DNA from: Paludibaculum fermentans
GTDB taxonomy: Bacteria; Acidobacteriota; Terriglobia; Bryobacterales; Bryobacteraceae
Assembly (NCBI RefSeq): GCF_015277775.1
Contig: NZ_CP063849.1
Coordinates: 2,914,001-2,978,000 of the forward strand
Direction of reading: 5' to 3'
DNA length: 64,000 nt
In this document: positions 16,648 through 26,100 of the stretch, one piece after another
Layout: each line of letters begins with the position of its first letter
Position numbering within the stretch: position 1 is the stretch's first letter
Translations under genes and position numbers: made by a program
Notes under the pieces: model-generated
What the model was told of the DNA's origin: nothing
The model's database searches: none
The model's input: only the letters and a program-made list of their open reading frames with translations

Positions 16648-18222
16648 ATGAGGACAGCGATCACAGTATTGCTGGCAGCCTGGATCTCTCTTGGCGCGCA
16701 GAACAAAGACATCTCGGGAACATGGGTCGCCAAGCAGAACAGCCCCATGGGCGAAATGGAAATCGTCTATGAGTTGAAGGTCGAAAAGGGCAGGATCACC
16801 GGAACGCAGCGGATGCCCTTCGGCGACTTCCCGATTACCGGAGGAAAACTGGAAGGCGACCGCTTCGAGATGACTGTCGAAACGGAATTCTTCGGAAACG
16901 TGCAGAAGCGGGTGGTGAAAGGCAAAATCGCAGGGGATGCCTTGGAGGTGGAACTGGCCATGCCGGCGCCGCCTCCGGGCATGGCCCAGGGCGGGCCGGG
17001 CGGCGGTCCTCAGGGTGCACCGTTCGGAAGCGCCACGGTGACTGCGCGCCGGGGAACGCCCACGCCATCCAACCGGGCGCCTGGCATCGATTACAATTCC
17101 CTCCCCAAGATTGCCCTGCCCTCTATCACAGAACTTCCGCGGAACGGCCTCTCGCCAACACCACCCATGGGCTGGAGCAGTTGGAACAAGTTTGGAGCGA
17201 AGATCGACGATAAAACGATCCGCTCGGTAGCGGACGCCATGGTGGCCAGTGGGATGGGGGATGCCGGCTACACCTACGTGAATATCGACGATGGCTGGCA
17301 GGGGAAACGGGACGAGAGCGGCGTTCTGCAGCCGAATTCCGGCTTCCCCGACATGAAGGCTCTCGCCGACTACGTGCATTCCAAGGGGCTGAAGCTGGGG
17401 ATCTATTCTTCTCCGGGACCTCGGACTTGCGGCGGCTTCGAGGGCAGCTATGCTCACGAGGAGCTCGATGCCAGAACCTGGGCCACCTGGGGTATTGATT
17501 ATCTCAAGTACGACTGGTGCAGCGCCTCACGGATCTGGAAGAACGAAGATATGCGGGCTGTGTACCAGAAGATGGGTGAGGCCCTCCGCGCCACAGGCCG
17601 CCCGATGGTATATGGCCTCTGCCAGTATGGGCTGGCGGAAGTGCAGAAGTGGGGTCCATCCGTGGGCGCAAACCTGTGGCGGACGACGATGGACATCCAG
17701 GACCGCTGGACATCCATGGCGGAGATTGGATTCTCGCAAAGCGCACTGGCTGCCTTCGGCGGACCGGGGCATTGGAACGATCCCGACATGCTCGAAGTCG
17801 GTAACACGCATATGACGACGCTGGAGTACCGAACCCACTTCAGCCTGTGGGCGATGCTCGCCGCGCCGCTCATCGCGGGGAATGACGTGCGCAACATGTC
17901 GTCCGAGACCAAAGAGATTCTGCTGAATCGCGAAGTAATCGCGATCAACCAGGACAGCCTGGGTCAGCCGGCCAGGAGACTGCGCAAGGACGGCGATACA
18001 GAGGTCTGGTCCAGGCCGCTAGCAGGCGGGGCGTATGCAATCGCTCTGTTCAATCGTGGCCAGGAGGACGCCGAAGTCTCGGTGCGATGGAGCGACCTTG
18101 ATCGGAACAGGCCAAGGCACTTGCGTGACGTGTGGAGGCACGAGGACCTGGGTCAAATCACCGAACAATTCACGGCCACTGTGCGATCGCATGGGACGGT
18201 GCTCATTCGCATCGCGCCCTGA
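16648..18222 (+). CDS. GH27 alpha-galactosidase-like glycoside hydrolase with N-terminal accessory domain
   Basis: 524 residues. Signal peptide at about 1-18. Residues 20-110 are the beta domain shared with the preceding gene, followed by a Pro/Gly-rich linker (about 110-150). The catalytic barrel starts at PPMGWSSWNKF (about 171). The nucleophile Asp lies in LKYDWC (about residue 286) and the acid/base Asp in WNDPDML (about 379), both as in family GH27. The C-terminal beta domain runs from about 430. GH27 enzymes remove terminal alpha-galactose or alpha-N-acetylgalactosamine, usually from plant oligosaccharides or glycolipids. Secretion plus an accessory domain suggests an extracellular or periplasmic role. 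It may be co-transcribed with the small gene in front. Confidence 0.92.
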   Translation: MRTAITVLLAAWISLGAQNKDISGTWVAKQNSPMGEMEIVYELKVEKGRITGTQRMPFGDFPITGGKLEGDRFEMTVETEFFGNVQKRVVKGKIAGDALEVELAMPAPPPGMAQGGPGGGPQGAPFGSATVTARRGTPTPSNRAPGIDYNSLPKIALPSITELPRNGLSPTPPMGWSSWNKFGAKIDDKTIRSVADAMVASGMGDAGYTYVNIDDGWQGKRDESGVLQPNSGFPDMKALADYVHSKGLKLGIYSSPGPRTCGGFEGSYAHEELDARTWATWGIDYLKYDWCSASRIWKNEDMRAVYQKMGEALRATGRPMVYGLCQYGLAEVQKWGPSVGANLWRTTMDIQDRWTSMAEIGFSQSALAAFGGPGHWNDPDMLEVGNTHMTTLEYRTHFSLWAMLAAPLIAGNDVRNMSSETKEILLNREVIAINQDSLGQPARRLRKDGDTEVWSRPLAGGAYAIALFNRGQEDAEVSVRWSDLDRNRPRHLRDVWRHEDLGQITEQFTATVRSHGTVLIRIAP

Positions 18223-18308
18223 CTCACGCACGCATAGGCATGGAAGAGCCACGTTGAGAGAGAGGCCGGCGGAAGCGCTGCTGGGGGGAGCGAGCCGCAC
18301 CCTACCAG

Positions 18309-18339
18309 CAGTGCGCCCTGCACTGGGCCTGACCGGCCC
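18309..18339 (+). terminator. possible double hairpin after GH27 gene
   Basis: CAGTGC/GCACTG (18309-18325) and GGGCC/GGCCC (18325-18339) form adjacent stems 87 bases past the stop, followed by the mixed tract GTCCCTCTATTTCT. It is a weak candidate because a clean T-run is missing. Confidence 0.35.
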
Positions 18340-18356
18340 GTCCCTCTATTTCTGGA

Positions 18357-18856
18357 TCAGAACTCCGTTTCCCGGAATACCCGGAAGCGCGCGTAGCCAC
18401 TGATTATGCGGTCGTCGGCGTCCGAGGTCTGCTCCAGCGGATACTTTTCGATCAACGGGAGCACGCCGCTGATCTCACTGAACTTGAGCGTGTCTTCAGA
18501 GTCGATCGACGTACCAGTGGGCCAACCGCGAATCGACTGGCGCTGCAGGACGAGGCCGAGCACGGCGGCCTGGACCGGCTTGCCGGGCACACCGAGGATC
18601 ACAAATTCACCCTTGTACCCGAGGCCGCCCATCGCGGCGGACATGGCATCGGCGTCGGTCACCGTGGCCAGAATCACGCGGGCTCCCCCGAGTTTCTGGA
18701 GGGCGGCGGACACATCGGAGGTGGTGCTGTCGATGTAGTGACGCGCGCCCAATTCCCGCGTGAACTTCTCTGTGTCCGCCCCGCGGGCGATGCGGACGGG
18801 ATCGGAAGGCCGCGCTCCGGTATTGCACACCGAAGGGAAGGTCGTGACGGCGACAG
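18357..18856 (-). pseudogene. truncated, decayed copy of the zinc alcohol dehydrogenase
   Basis: The translation matches the C-terminal half of the dehydrogenase at 7882-8898 almost residue by residue (REGAD-type start aside: GADTEKFTRELGARHYIDST; SEISGVLPLIEKYPLEQ). The zinc-binding N-terminal half is missing. About 25 codons covering the GxGGxG nucleotide-binding motif are deleted in frame between TGARPSD and VRIARG. Near the C terminus, substitutions cluster (DADDRIISGYARF). Similarity continues about 50 bases past the stop into the downstream flank. No plausible start or function remains. It is a partial duplication about 10.4 kb from the intact gene. Confidence 0.85.
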
Positions 18857-19057
18857 GAACCGAGTCGGGCGGGCTGATTCGACGGATGGATTCGGGGCCT
18901 GGTGCGGGGTGGATTCCGCGGCTGAACTCGCGGCAGTCGCTCCGGCCGGCCTGGCTTTGTTGCGGAGCAGGGTTGAGCCCGTCGCTTACGCTCTGGGACT
19001 GGGGCGGGGCAAAACGGGTAAGGTGCGAGGCGACCAGCGGAGGAGACGGCAGGATCA

Positions 19058-19093
19058 GAAAAGGGGAGTCGTCCGGCACCGGCCGACTCCCCC
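19058..19093 (-). terminator. Rho-independent terminator of the ribonucleotide reductase gene
   Basis: On the minus strand a nine-base-pair stem (GGGGAGTCG with CGACTCCCC) with an inner CCGG/CCGG hairpin is followed directly by TTTTCT. It begins 14 bases beyond the nrdJ stop, the ideal place. Confidence 0.8.
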
Positions 19094-19106
19094 AATCAGA
19101 TTCGGA

Positions 19107-21953
19107 CTAAGAGCAGCCGGAGGTGCCGCCGCAGTTCTCGCACTTGTAGCAGGAACCGTTGCGGGTCATCAGGCCGCCGCATTCGGAACAGGCGGGCGCG
19201 TCCTGCATGCCGTCGGCCGGAGAGAATTGCAGCTTCTGCTGCGGCTCCGGCTCAGTCGGGCGCAGCTTGGTGCTGAGGCCGGCTTCATTCTCCACCGTGT
19301 TCGGCCCGATGAACTTCAGGGCGAGCCAGCGGAAGATGTAGTCCATGATGGACTTGGCATACGGGATGTTCGGGTTGCCGGTGTAGCCGGAGGGCTCGAA
19401 CCGGACGTGGCTGAACTTGTCCACAAAGAACTGGACCGGCACACCGTACTGCAGGGCATAGCTCACCGTGGTGGCGAAACTGTCCATGAGCCCCGAGATG
19501 GTGGAGCCTTCCTTCGCCATCGTGATGAACAGTTCGCCGGGCGTCCCGTCCTCGAACATGCCCACCGTGATGTAGCCTTCGTGCCCCGCGATGGAGAACT
19601 TGTGGGTGATCGACTGCCGCTCATCGGGCAGCTTCCGGCGCAGCGGACGGTAGACGATGCGCTCCTCGATGCGGGCCGGGGCCGGTGCGGGCACCGCCGC
19701 CTGGGAGGCGATGGACTTCTTCTCGCCCTTGCCGCTGCCGGAACTGAGCGGCTGGACGCGCTTCGAACCGTCGCGGTAGATGGCCACCGCTTTCAGGCCG
19801 AGTTTCCAGCTCTCGATGTAGGCGCCCATGACGTCCTCGACGGAGGACTCCTCGGGCATGTTGATGGTCTTCGAAATGGCACCGGAGATGAACGGCTGAA
19901 CCGCGGCCATCATCCGGATGTGGCCCATATGGTGGATATAGCGGGTACCCTTGGGCGACTTGAAGGAGCAATCGAACACCGGCAGGTGCTCGGCCTTCAA
20001 TTCGGGCGCGCCTTCGATGGAGCCCGTGGTGTCGATGTGGGCGACGATCTTCTCCACCTGTTCCGGCGAGTAGCCGAGACGGATCAGCGCGGCCGGGACG
20101 GTGTTGTTGACGATCTTGATGACGCCGCCGCCGACGAGCTTCTTGTACTTCACCAGGGCCAGGTCGGGTTCGACGCCGGTGGTGTCGCAATCCATCATGA
20201 AACCGATGGTGCCGGTGGGCGCGATGACCGTGGTCTGGGCGTTGCGGTAGCCGGTCTTCTGGCCGAGCTCGTAGGCCTGTTTCCAGGTTTCGTGAGCGGC
20301 CTGGAAGAGGGCCGGGGGCACCAGTTTGGAGTCGATGCCGTTCACCTGGTCGCCATGCATCTTGATGACGTCGAGGAAGGGCTCCTCATTGATGGGGTAG
20401 CCGGGACACGGCCCGACGACTTCAGCAATACGGGCGCTGGTGAGGTAGGACTGGCCGCACATCACCGCGCTGATGGCGCCGGCCCAGGCACGGCCCTGGT
20501 CGCTGTCGTAGGGCACGCCCATGGACATCAGCAGGGAGCCAAGATTGGCGAAACCGAGGCCCAGCGGGCGGTAGTCGTGCGAGTTCCGCGCGATCCGCTC
20601 AGTGGGATAGCTGGCGCTGTCGACCAGGATCTCCTGGGCGAGAATCACGGTGTCCACGGCGTGGCGGAAGGCTTCCACATCAAACGTGCCGCCGGCGCTG
20701 ACGAACCGCATCAGGTTCAGCGAGGCCAGGTTGCAGGCCGAGTCGTCCAGGAACATGTACTCCGAACAGGGGTTCGAAGCGTTGATGCGGGCGGTGTTCT
20801 TGGAGGTATGCCACTTGTTGATGGTGGTATCGAACTGCATGCCCGGATCGCCGCACTGCCAGGTGGCTTCGGCGATGGAGCGCATCAGGTCGCGGCCGCG
20901 GAACTTGCGGACGTTCTCGCCGGTGACGACCGACTTGGTCCACCAATCGGTGTCGTCGATCACGGACTGCATGAATGCGTCGGTGGCGCGCACACTGTTG
21001 TTGGCGTTCTGGAAGAAGATGGAGGCGTAGGCCTCGCCATCGAGCGACTGGTCGTAGCCTGCGTCGATCAGCGTGTGGGCTTTGCGCTCTTCCTTCGCCT
21101 TGCACCAGATGAACTGCTCGACGTCGGGGTGTTCGGCGTTCAGGATGACCATCTTGGCCGCGCGGCGCGTCTTGCCGCCCGACTTGATGACGCCGGCGAA
21201 GGCGTCGAAGCCCTTCATGAAGCTGAGGGGACCGGAGGCGCGGCCGCCGCCCCACAGCAAGCCGTTCTCTTCGCGCAGGGTGGACAGGTTCGTACCGGTG
21301 CCGGAACCCCACTTGAAGAGCATGCCTTCCGTCTTCGCGAGATCGAGAATCGACTCGAGCGAATCCTGAACGGAGTTGATGAAGCAGGCCGAGCACTGGG
21401 GTCGGTGGTTCGATTTGTCGAGTTTGTTGATCGAGTCGGTAGACTCGTCGTAATACCAGCCGTAACCGCGATTCTCTTCCTTGACGCCGACGTTGAACCA
21501 GACCGGGGAATTGAAGCAGGCCTTCTGGGTCAGCATCAGATGCGCCAGTTCGTTCCGGAAATTGGCGGCGTCCTCGAGGGAGCGGAAGTAGCGGCCCTCG
21601 ATGCCCCACTCGCTGATGGTGTCGACCACACGGTGGATCAACTGGGCGACCGAGCGCTCCCGCTCAGGCGTGCCCATCTTGCCATGAAAGTACTTGGAAG
21701 CAACGATGTTGGTGGCGGTCTGCGACCAATCCGAGGGCACTTCGAGATCCTTCTGTTCGAAGATCATCGCACCCTTGTCGTTGCCGATCGAAGCAGTCCG
21801 CAGCTCCCACCTTACTTCATCGTAAGGTGTTTTACCCGCCTCCAACCTGGCAGTGAAATAACGGGGGAAACTGAGACCATTCCGTTCCTCCTTCCGCAAA
21901 TTGCGGCGAAAAGTTTTGATGTGAGCGCTCAAGTCCACACTTAGCTGGCCCAT
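19107..21953 (-). CDS. nrdJ: adenosylcobalamin-dependent (class II) ribonucleoside-diphosphate reductase
   Basis: 948 residues. The enzyme reduces ribonucleotides to deoxyribonucleotides with a B12-derived thiyl radical, oxygen-independent, in the cytoplasm. Visible family marks are the substrate-loop cysteine context (PQCSACFINSV near residue 190), the active-site motif NPCSEYMF near residue 400, the APTGTIGFMMDCDTTGVEP glycyl-barrel segment near residue 590, and a C-terminal Cys-rich tail (CSECGG, CYKCENCGGTSGC) that shuttles electrons from thioredoxin or binds zinc. No intein is present. It is monocistronic, with a terminator at 19058-19093 and tandem NrdR-like boxes upstream. No cobalamin riboswitch was recognised. 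Confidence 0.97.
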   Translation of the reverse strand: MGQLSVDLSAHIKTFRRNLRKEERNGLSFPRYFTARLEAGKTPYDEVRWELRTASIGNDKGAMIFEQKDLEVPSDWSQTATNIVASKYFHGKMGTPERERSVAQLIHRVVDTISEWGIEGRYFRSLEDAANFRNELAHLMLTQKACFNSPVWFNVGVKEENRGYGWYYDESTDSINKLDKSNHRPQCSACFINSVQDSLESILDLAKTEGMLFKWGSGTGTNLSTLREENGLLWGGGRASGPLSFMKGFDAFAGVIKSGGKTRRAAKMVILNAEHPDVEQFIWCKAKEERKAHTLIDAGYDQSLDGEAYASIFFQNANNSVRATDAFMQSVIDDTDWWTKSVVTGENVRKFRGRDLMRSIAEATWQCGDPGMQFDTTINKWHTSKNTARINASNPCSEYMFLDDSACNLASLNLMRFVSAGGTFDVEAFRHAVDTVILAQEILVDSASYPTERIARNSHDYRPLGLGFANLGSLLMSMGVPYDSDQGRAWAGAISAVMCGQSYLTSARIAEVVGPCPGYPINEEPFLDVIKMHGDQVNGIDSKLVPPALFQAAHETWKQAYELGQKTGYRNAQTTVIAPTGTIGFMMDCDTTGVEPDLALVKYKKLVGGGVIKIVNNTVPAALIRLGYSPEQVEKIVAHIDTTGSIEGAPELKAEHLPVFDCSFKSPKGTRYIHHMGHIRMMAAVQPFISGAISKTINMPEESSVEDVMGAYIESWKLGLKAVAIYRDGSKRVQPLSSGSGKGEKKSIASQAAVPAPAPARIEERIVYRPLRRKLPDERQSITHKFSIAGHEGYITVGMFEDGTPGELFITMAKEGSTISGLMDSFATTVSYALQYGVPVQFFVDKFSHVRFEPSGYTGNPNIPYAKSIMDYIFRWLALKFIGPNTVENEAGLSTKLRPTEPEPQQKLQFSPADGMQDAPACSECGGLMTRNGSCYKCENCGGTSGCS

Positions 21954-22041
21954 CGGTGGCTCCTTGGTTTTTTAGAGAACAATACGCCCAGACAGGGGGT
22001 TCAGGATACGCTGAATATGTCAGGGGGCACTCGAAACAATA

Positions 22042-22057
22042 CCCCAATATGTTGTGG
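22042..22057. promoter_or_regulatory. NrdR-like box 1 upstream of nrdJ
   Basis: Read on the minus strand, CCACAACATATTGGGG matches the consensus ACACWATATATWGTGT at 12 of 16 positions. It lies about 90 bases upstream of the nrdJ start and 30 bases from a second similar site, the spacing at which NrdR binds tandem boxes. Confidence 0.5.
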
Positions 22058-22071
22058 GCGGTCAATACTCC

Positions 22072-22087
22072 AATCCATAGATCGTGT
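22072..22087. promoter_or_regulatory. NrdR-like box 2 upstream of nrdJ
   Basis: Read on the minus strand, ACACGATCTATGGATT matches the NrdR consensus at 11 of 16 positions, with an intact ACAC half. Start-to-start distance to box 1 is 30 bases, about three helical turns. Alone it would be unconvincing; the pair is what supports it. Confidence 0.42.
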
Positions 22088-22509
22088 GCATGTGCTTGAT
22101 AGCGCTGGTGATCGAATTTCATGAAAGTGTGACAATCGGCGGCAAGGGGAGTCGGGGTTTCCGCGTAGTACTCCCTAGGGCAAATCTTCACATCGAACGA
22201 TAGCTCCAATCCGGATTATTACCGCCAAAACGGCCCATTCTTAAAGTAAAGGATACGAGGTGGGCGGATAGCTGTTCAGAGCATACCGGGTTGGCCGAGC
22301 AGCCTCGCCAGCGGGGTGGCAGACCGCCGGAGTCCGGCTGCTTCCGAGTCGGTCTTCGGCCTTTGCGCGCCCCTTCCCCCATTCTGCACCCTTTGGTAGG
22401 TTAAAATAATCTTCATCAGGAGAGGCTGGCATTCGATAGCAGTCTCCAAGCCGGGCTTGTGCCCCGGGATTACACCACCAACACCCCAATCCAGCAGTTC
22501 AACCGCCCT
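22088..22509. other. intergenic region between nrdJ and the response regulator
   Basis: About 420 bases between divergently transcribed genes. Short frames show no recognisable product. It should contain the promoter of the two-component pair; the tract GGTTAAAATAATC at 22398-22410 is the most AT-rich part. I see no structured RNA here. Confidence 0.4.
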
Positions 22510-23139
22510 ATGGAAGCAGAGAAGCCAATCCGCATCCTGAGCGTGGAGGATCATCCGATCTTTCGCGAAGGACTGGCCACGATCCTGGCCTCCCAGCCGG
22601 ACATGATGCTGGTCGCCAACGCGGCGGACGCCCAGGAGGCCTTGACCCTGTTCCGGCTGCACAAGCCAGCCATTACCCTGATGGACGTCCGGCTGCCGGG
22701 GGAAACCGGCATCGATGCGCTGATCGCCATCCGCGCGGAGTTTCCCCAAGCGCGCATCATCATGCTGAGCACGTCGGAAGGGGACGGCGAGATTGGACGC
22801 GCCTTGCGGGCGGGCGCCGCCGCCTACCTGCTGAAGAGTTCGCACAAGAACGAACTGCTGGCCGCCATCCGGACGGTCCACTCCGGCCAGAGGCATGTGC
22901 CGCCGGACGTGGCGGCCCGGCTGGCGGAGTATCTGGGAGACGAACACCTCACCGAGCGGGAGCTCGAGGTGCTGGGCCTGATCCGGGATGGCAACCGGAA
23001 CAAGGAGATCGCCGCGCTGCTGTTCATCTCGGAAACGACGGTCAATTATCACATCAGGAATCTGGTGGAGAAGCTCAGCGCGAACGACAGGACGCATGCC
23101 GTCGCCATCGCACTGAAACGTGGACTGCTGACGGACTGA
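22510..23139 (+). CDS. NarL/FixJ-family response regulator
   Basis: 209 residues from ATG 22510; the frame could open at 22459 but the added residues do not fit a receiver domain. Receiver domain (about 5-120): acidic pair in SVEDHP, phospho-acceptor Asp59 in LMDVRLPGE, and the Lys in YLLKSS near residue 114. LuxR-type HTH at about 145-205: LTERELEVLGLIRDGNRNKEIA and ISETTVNYHIRNLVEKL. It is a DNA-binding response regulator, active as a dimer after phosphorylation. The cognate kinase is the next gene, 14 bases downstream. Confidence 0.95.
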   Translation: MEAEKPIRILSVEDHPIFREGLATILASQPDMMLVANAADAQEALTLFRLHKPAITLMDVRLPGETGIDALIAIRAEFPQARIIMLSTSEGDGEIGRALRAGAAAYLLKSSHKNELLAAIRTVHSGQRHVPPDVAARLAEYLGDEHLTERELEVLGLIRDGNRNKEIAALLFISETTVNYHIRNLVEKLSANDRTHAVAIALKRGLLTD

Positions 23140-23153
23140 GCCGGGAACCGCAT

Positions 23154-26100
23154 ATGGCACCGCGCGCGAGCGGGAGAGCTGGACGCTTCAGGGGTGGCAG
23201 GACGCCGCTTGGCGGGTGGACGTGCGCCCGTTTGGCTCTATGGACCGTGCTGGCCGTGGCGCCGTGTCTGGCGCTGAACCCGGCGCGCCGCCTGACCCAA
23301 TACGCGCACACGGCCTGGCGCATCGAGGATGGCGCATTCGGCGCGACGCCCAATGCACTGGCGCAGACCGCCGATGGGTATCTGTGGATCGGAACCGACG
23401 CCGGCTTGGTGCGGTTTGACGGGGTCCGGTTCGTGCCCTGGGAGCCGCCGGCCGGGCAACAACTGCCGAATCCCACCATCAACTCCCTGCGCGGGACGCG
23501 GGATGGCAGTCTTTGGATCGGCACGCCCTCGGGCCTGGCGCGCTGGCGGAACGGTGTTCTGTGGAACTACACGACGGGGCGAGGCTACATCAATGCCATC
23601 GTGGAGGATCCAGACGGCAATGTGTGGTTTTCACGGTCTCGACCAGCCGAGGCGAGCGGCCCCATCTGCAAGGTCGAGGGCGACAAGGCCCACTGTTACG
23701 GCAAGCCGGAAGGAGTACCGTTCGCGCTAGTGGGCCCCTTGCGGCGCGACGGGAACGGGGATTTCTGGGGTGGATCGCCGGAGGGCCTGTTCCGCTGGCG
23801 GCCGGGTTTCTCAGAGGTCCATCTCACTGACCGGTTGGCGGTGGCGGCGGGCCTGCCCGGAGTGTCGGCCCTGGCCACCGGGCCGGACGGCGCCGTCTGG
23901 GCTGGAATCGAGCGCCGCGGAGGGGGGCCAATCCTGCAGCAGCGCGCGCACGGCGTGTGGCGGGGCATCCCCCTGGCCGCGGCGCCTGGCGGGAAGTTGG
24001 AAGTCATCGCACTGGCGGTGGATCACGCCGGCATGACCTGGGTGGGCACTGCCGCTCACGGCCTCTACCGCCTGCACGACGGGACCTTCGAACATTTCCG
24101 CGCGGAGGACGGCCTGTCGAGCGCCGGGGTCAATGACCTGTTTGAGGACCGGGAGGGCAACGTTTGGGTGGCCACTTCCAATGGACTTGACCGCTTCCGA
24201 GACCTCCACATCACCACCTATTCCATGCGAGAGGGCCTGACGGCGGACAAGGCAAGTTCGATCCTGGGGACGAGGGACGGCAAGGTCTGGAGCGGCAATG
24301 GCAGCGCCCTCGAGTACATCCAGGATGGGGTGGCGCATGCGATTCAGGCCCCCAACGGCCTGCCGGGCCGCCGGGTCACCGCGCTGCTGGAGGACGCGGC
24401 AGGGCGGCTGTGGGTGGGTGTCGACGGCGATTTGCTGATTCTGGACAAAGGCCGCTTCCGTCGGATTCCGGGCCTGCATGGTCCGTCCCTGGGAACCGTC
24501 TGGACCATGATCTCGGTCGACGGCGGCGATATCTGGGCTGAAGTCATCACCCCGCCGCGGCGCCTGGTGCGCATCCGGAACGAGCGGGTCGTGGAGGAGT
24601 TCGAATCCGGCCGTGTGCCGACCGGGCGAGGACTGGCCGATGCGGGCGGCGGCGCGCTCTGGCTGGGCTTGCGGTCTGGGGATCTGGCTCGCTACAAAGA
24701 CGGCCGGATCGAGCGGTTCTCGCTGAGGGGCGGCGGCAAGGGTGATCCAGCGGCGATCCGGGAGATCCACACAGATCCGGACGGTGCAGTGTGGATTTCA
24801 CACCGGCAAGGCCTGATCCGATGGAAGGATGGAGTCGCGAAAAGGCTGGGGAAGGAAAATGGCCTGCCCTGCGCCGCCGTCTTCGGCCAGTTGCGGGATC
24901 GCCAGGGCCGGTTGTGGATCCTTTCCGAATGCGGGCTGTTGACGCTCCCGCGCGAAGAGGTCGACCGATGGTGGGCGCATCCGGAAGTGACGGTGCAGGT
25001 GAGGGCCTTCGACGCACTGGATGGCGCCCGCCCCGGTCCGTCGTCCTTCACCCCCTCCATCACCCAGTCGGTCGACGGCCGCATCTGGTTCGTATCGGAC
25101 AAGGTTGTACAGGTGTTCGACCCCGGGGAATTGAGCGCAACGGGGCCGCCGCCCCCGGTTCACATCGAGCAGGCGGTCGCCGACCGACGGGCCTACGCCC
25201 CCAAGCCGGGCCTGGAACTACCGGCTCTGACAAAGGAGGTGCAGATCGACTATGCGGCCACCAGCCTGGCGCTGCCGCAGAAGGTCAGATTTCGCTACCT
25301 GTTGGAGGGACACGACAGCGCCTGGCAGGAACCAGGCACGCGGCGGCAGGCGTTCTACAGCCGCCTGGACCCGGGATCGTACCGCTTCCGGCTGATTGCC
25401 AGCGGCCCGGATGGCGCCTGGAACGAGGCGGGCGACTCGTTGAGCTTCTCCGTCCGGCCGGCATACTACCAGACCCTTCGGTTCCAATTCGTGTGCGCGG
25501 CGCTGCTGCTGGGCGCCATCTGGCTGGGCTACCGCATCCGCATTCACCAGGTCGCGGCGGGCTTGAACGCGCGCTTCGACGAACGGCTGGCGGAACGGAC
25601 ACGGCTGGCCCGCGAACTGCACGACACCCTGCTGCAGACGATCCAAGGCAGCCGCATGGTGGCCGACGATGCGCTGGGCGCCCCGGAGGATCCGGTGCGG
25701 ATGCGGCATGCGCTGGGGCGGTTGTCCGAATGGATGGCGCAGGCCACGGAGGAGGGCCGCGCGGCGGTGAACGCGCTGCGCGCCTCCACGACACAAACCA
25801 ACGATCTGGCCGAAGGGCTACGGCAGGCCGCTGAAGATGCACAGGTCCCGGAGTCGATGCAGGTGGTGCTCTCTGTGTTTGGCGAGCCCAAGCAGATGCA
25901 TCCGATCCTGCGCGACGAGTTGTACCGCATCGGCTGCGAGGCGATTCGCAACGCGGTGCATCACTCCAGCGGCAGCAAGGTGGAAGTGGAGCTCCATTAC
26001 GCACACGATCTGGCGCTGAGGATCCGCGATAACGGGAAGGGCATACCGCCCGAGATATCAGAGCGAGGCCGGCAGGGACATTTCGGCCTGGCCACGATGC

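Noticed and set aside
18738-21944. A 1068-codon open frame on the plus strand
   Set aside because: It is antisense to nrdJ. The product is an Asp/Gly/Val-rich mirror with no domain, as expected from high-GC codon bias.
21954-22250. Cobalamin riboswitch upstream of nrdJ
   Set aside because: No B12-box-like conserved core or matching stem arrangement was found; the inverted elements fit NrdR boxes better.
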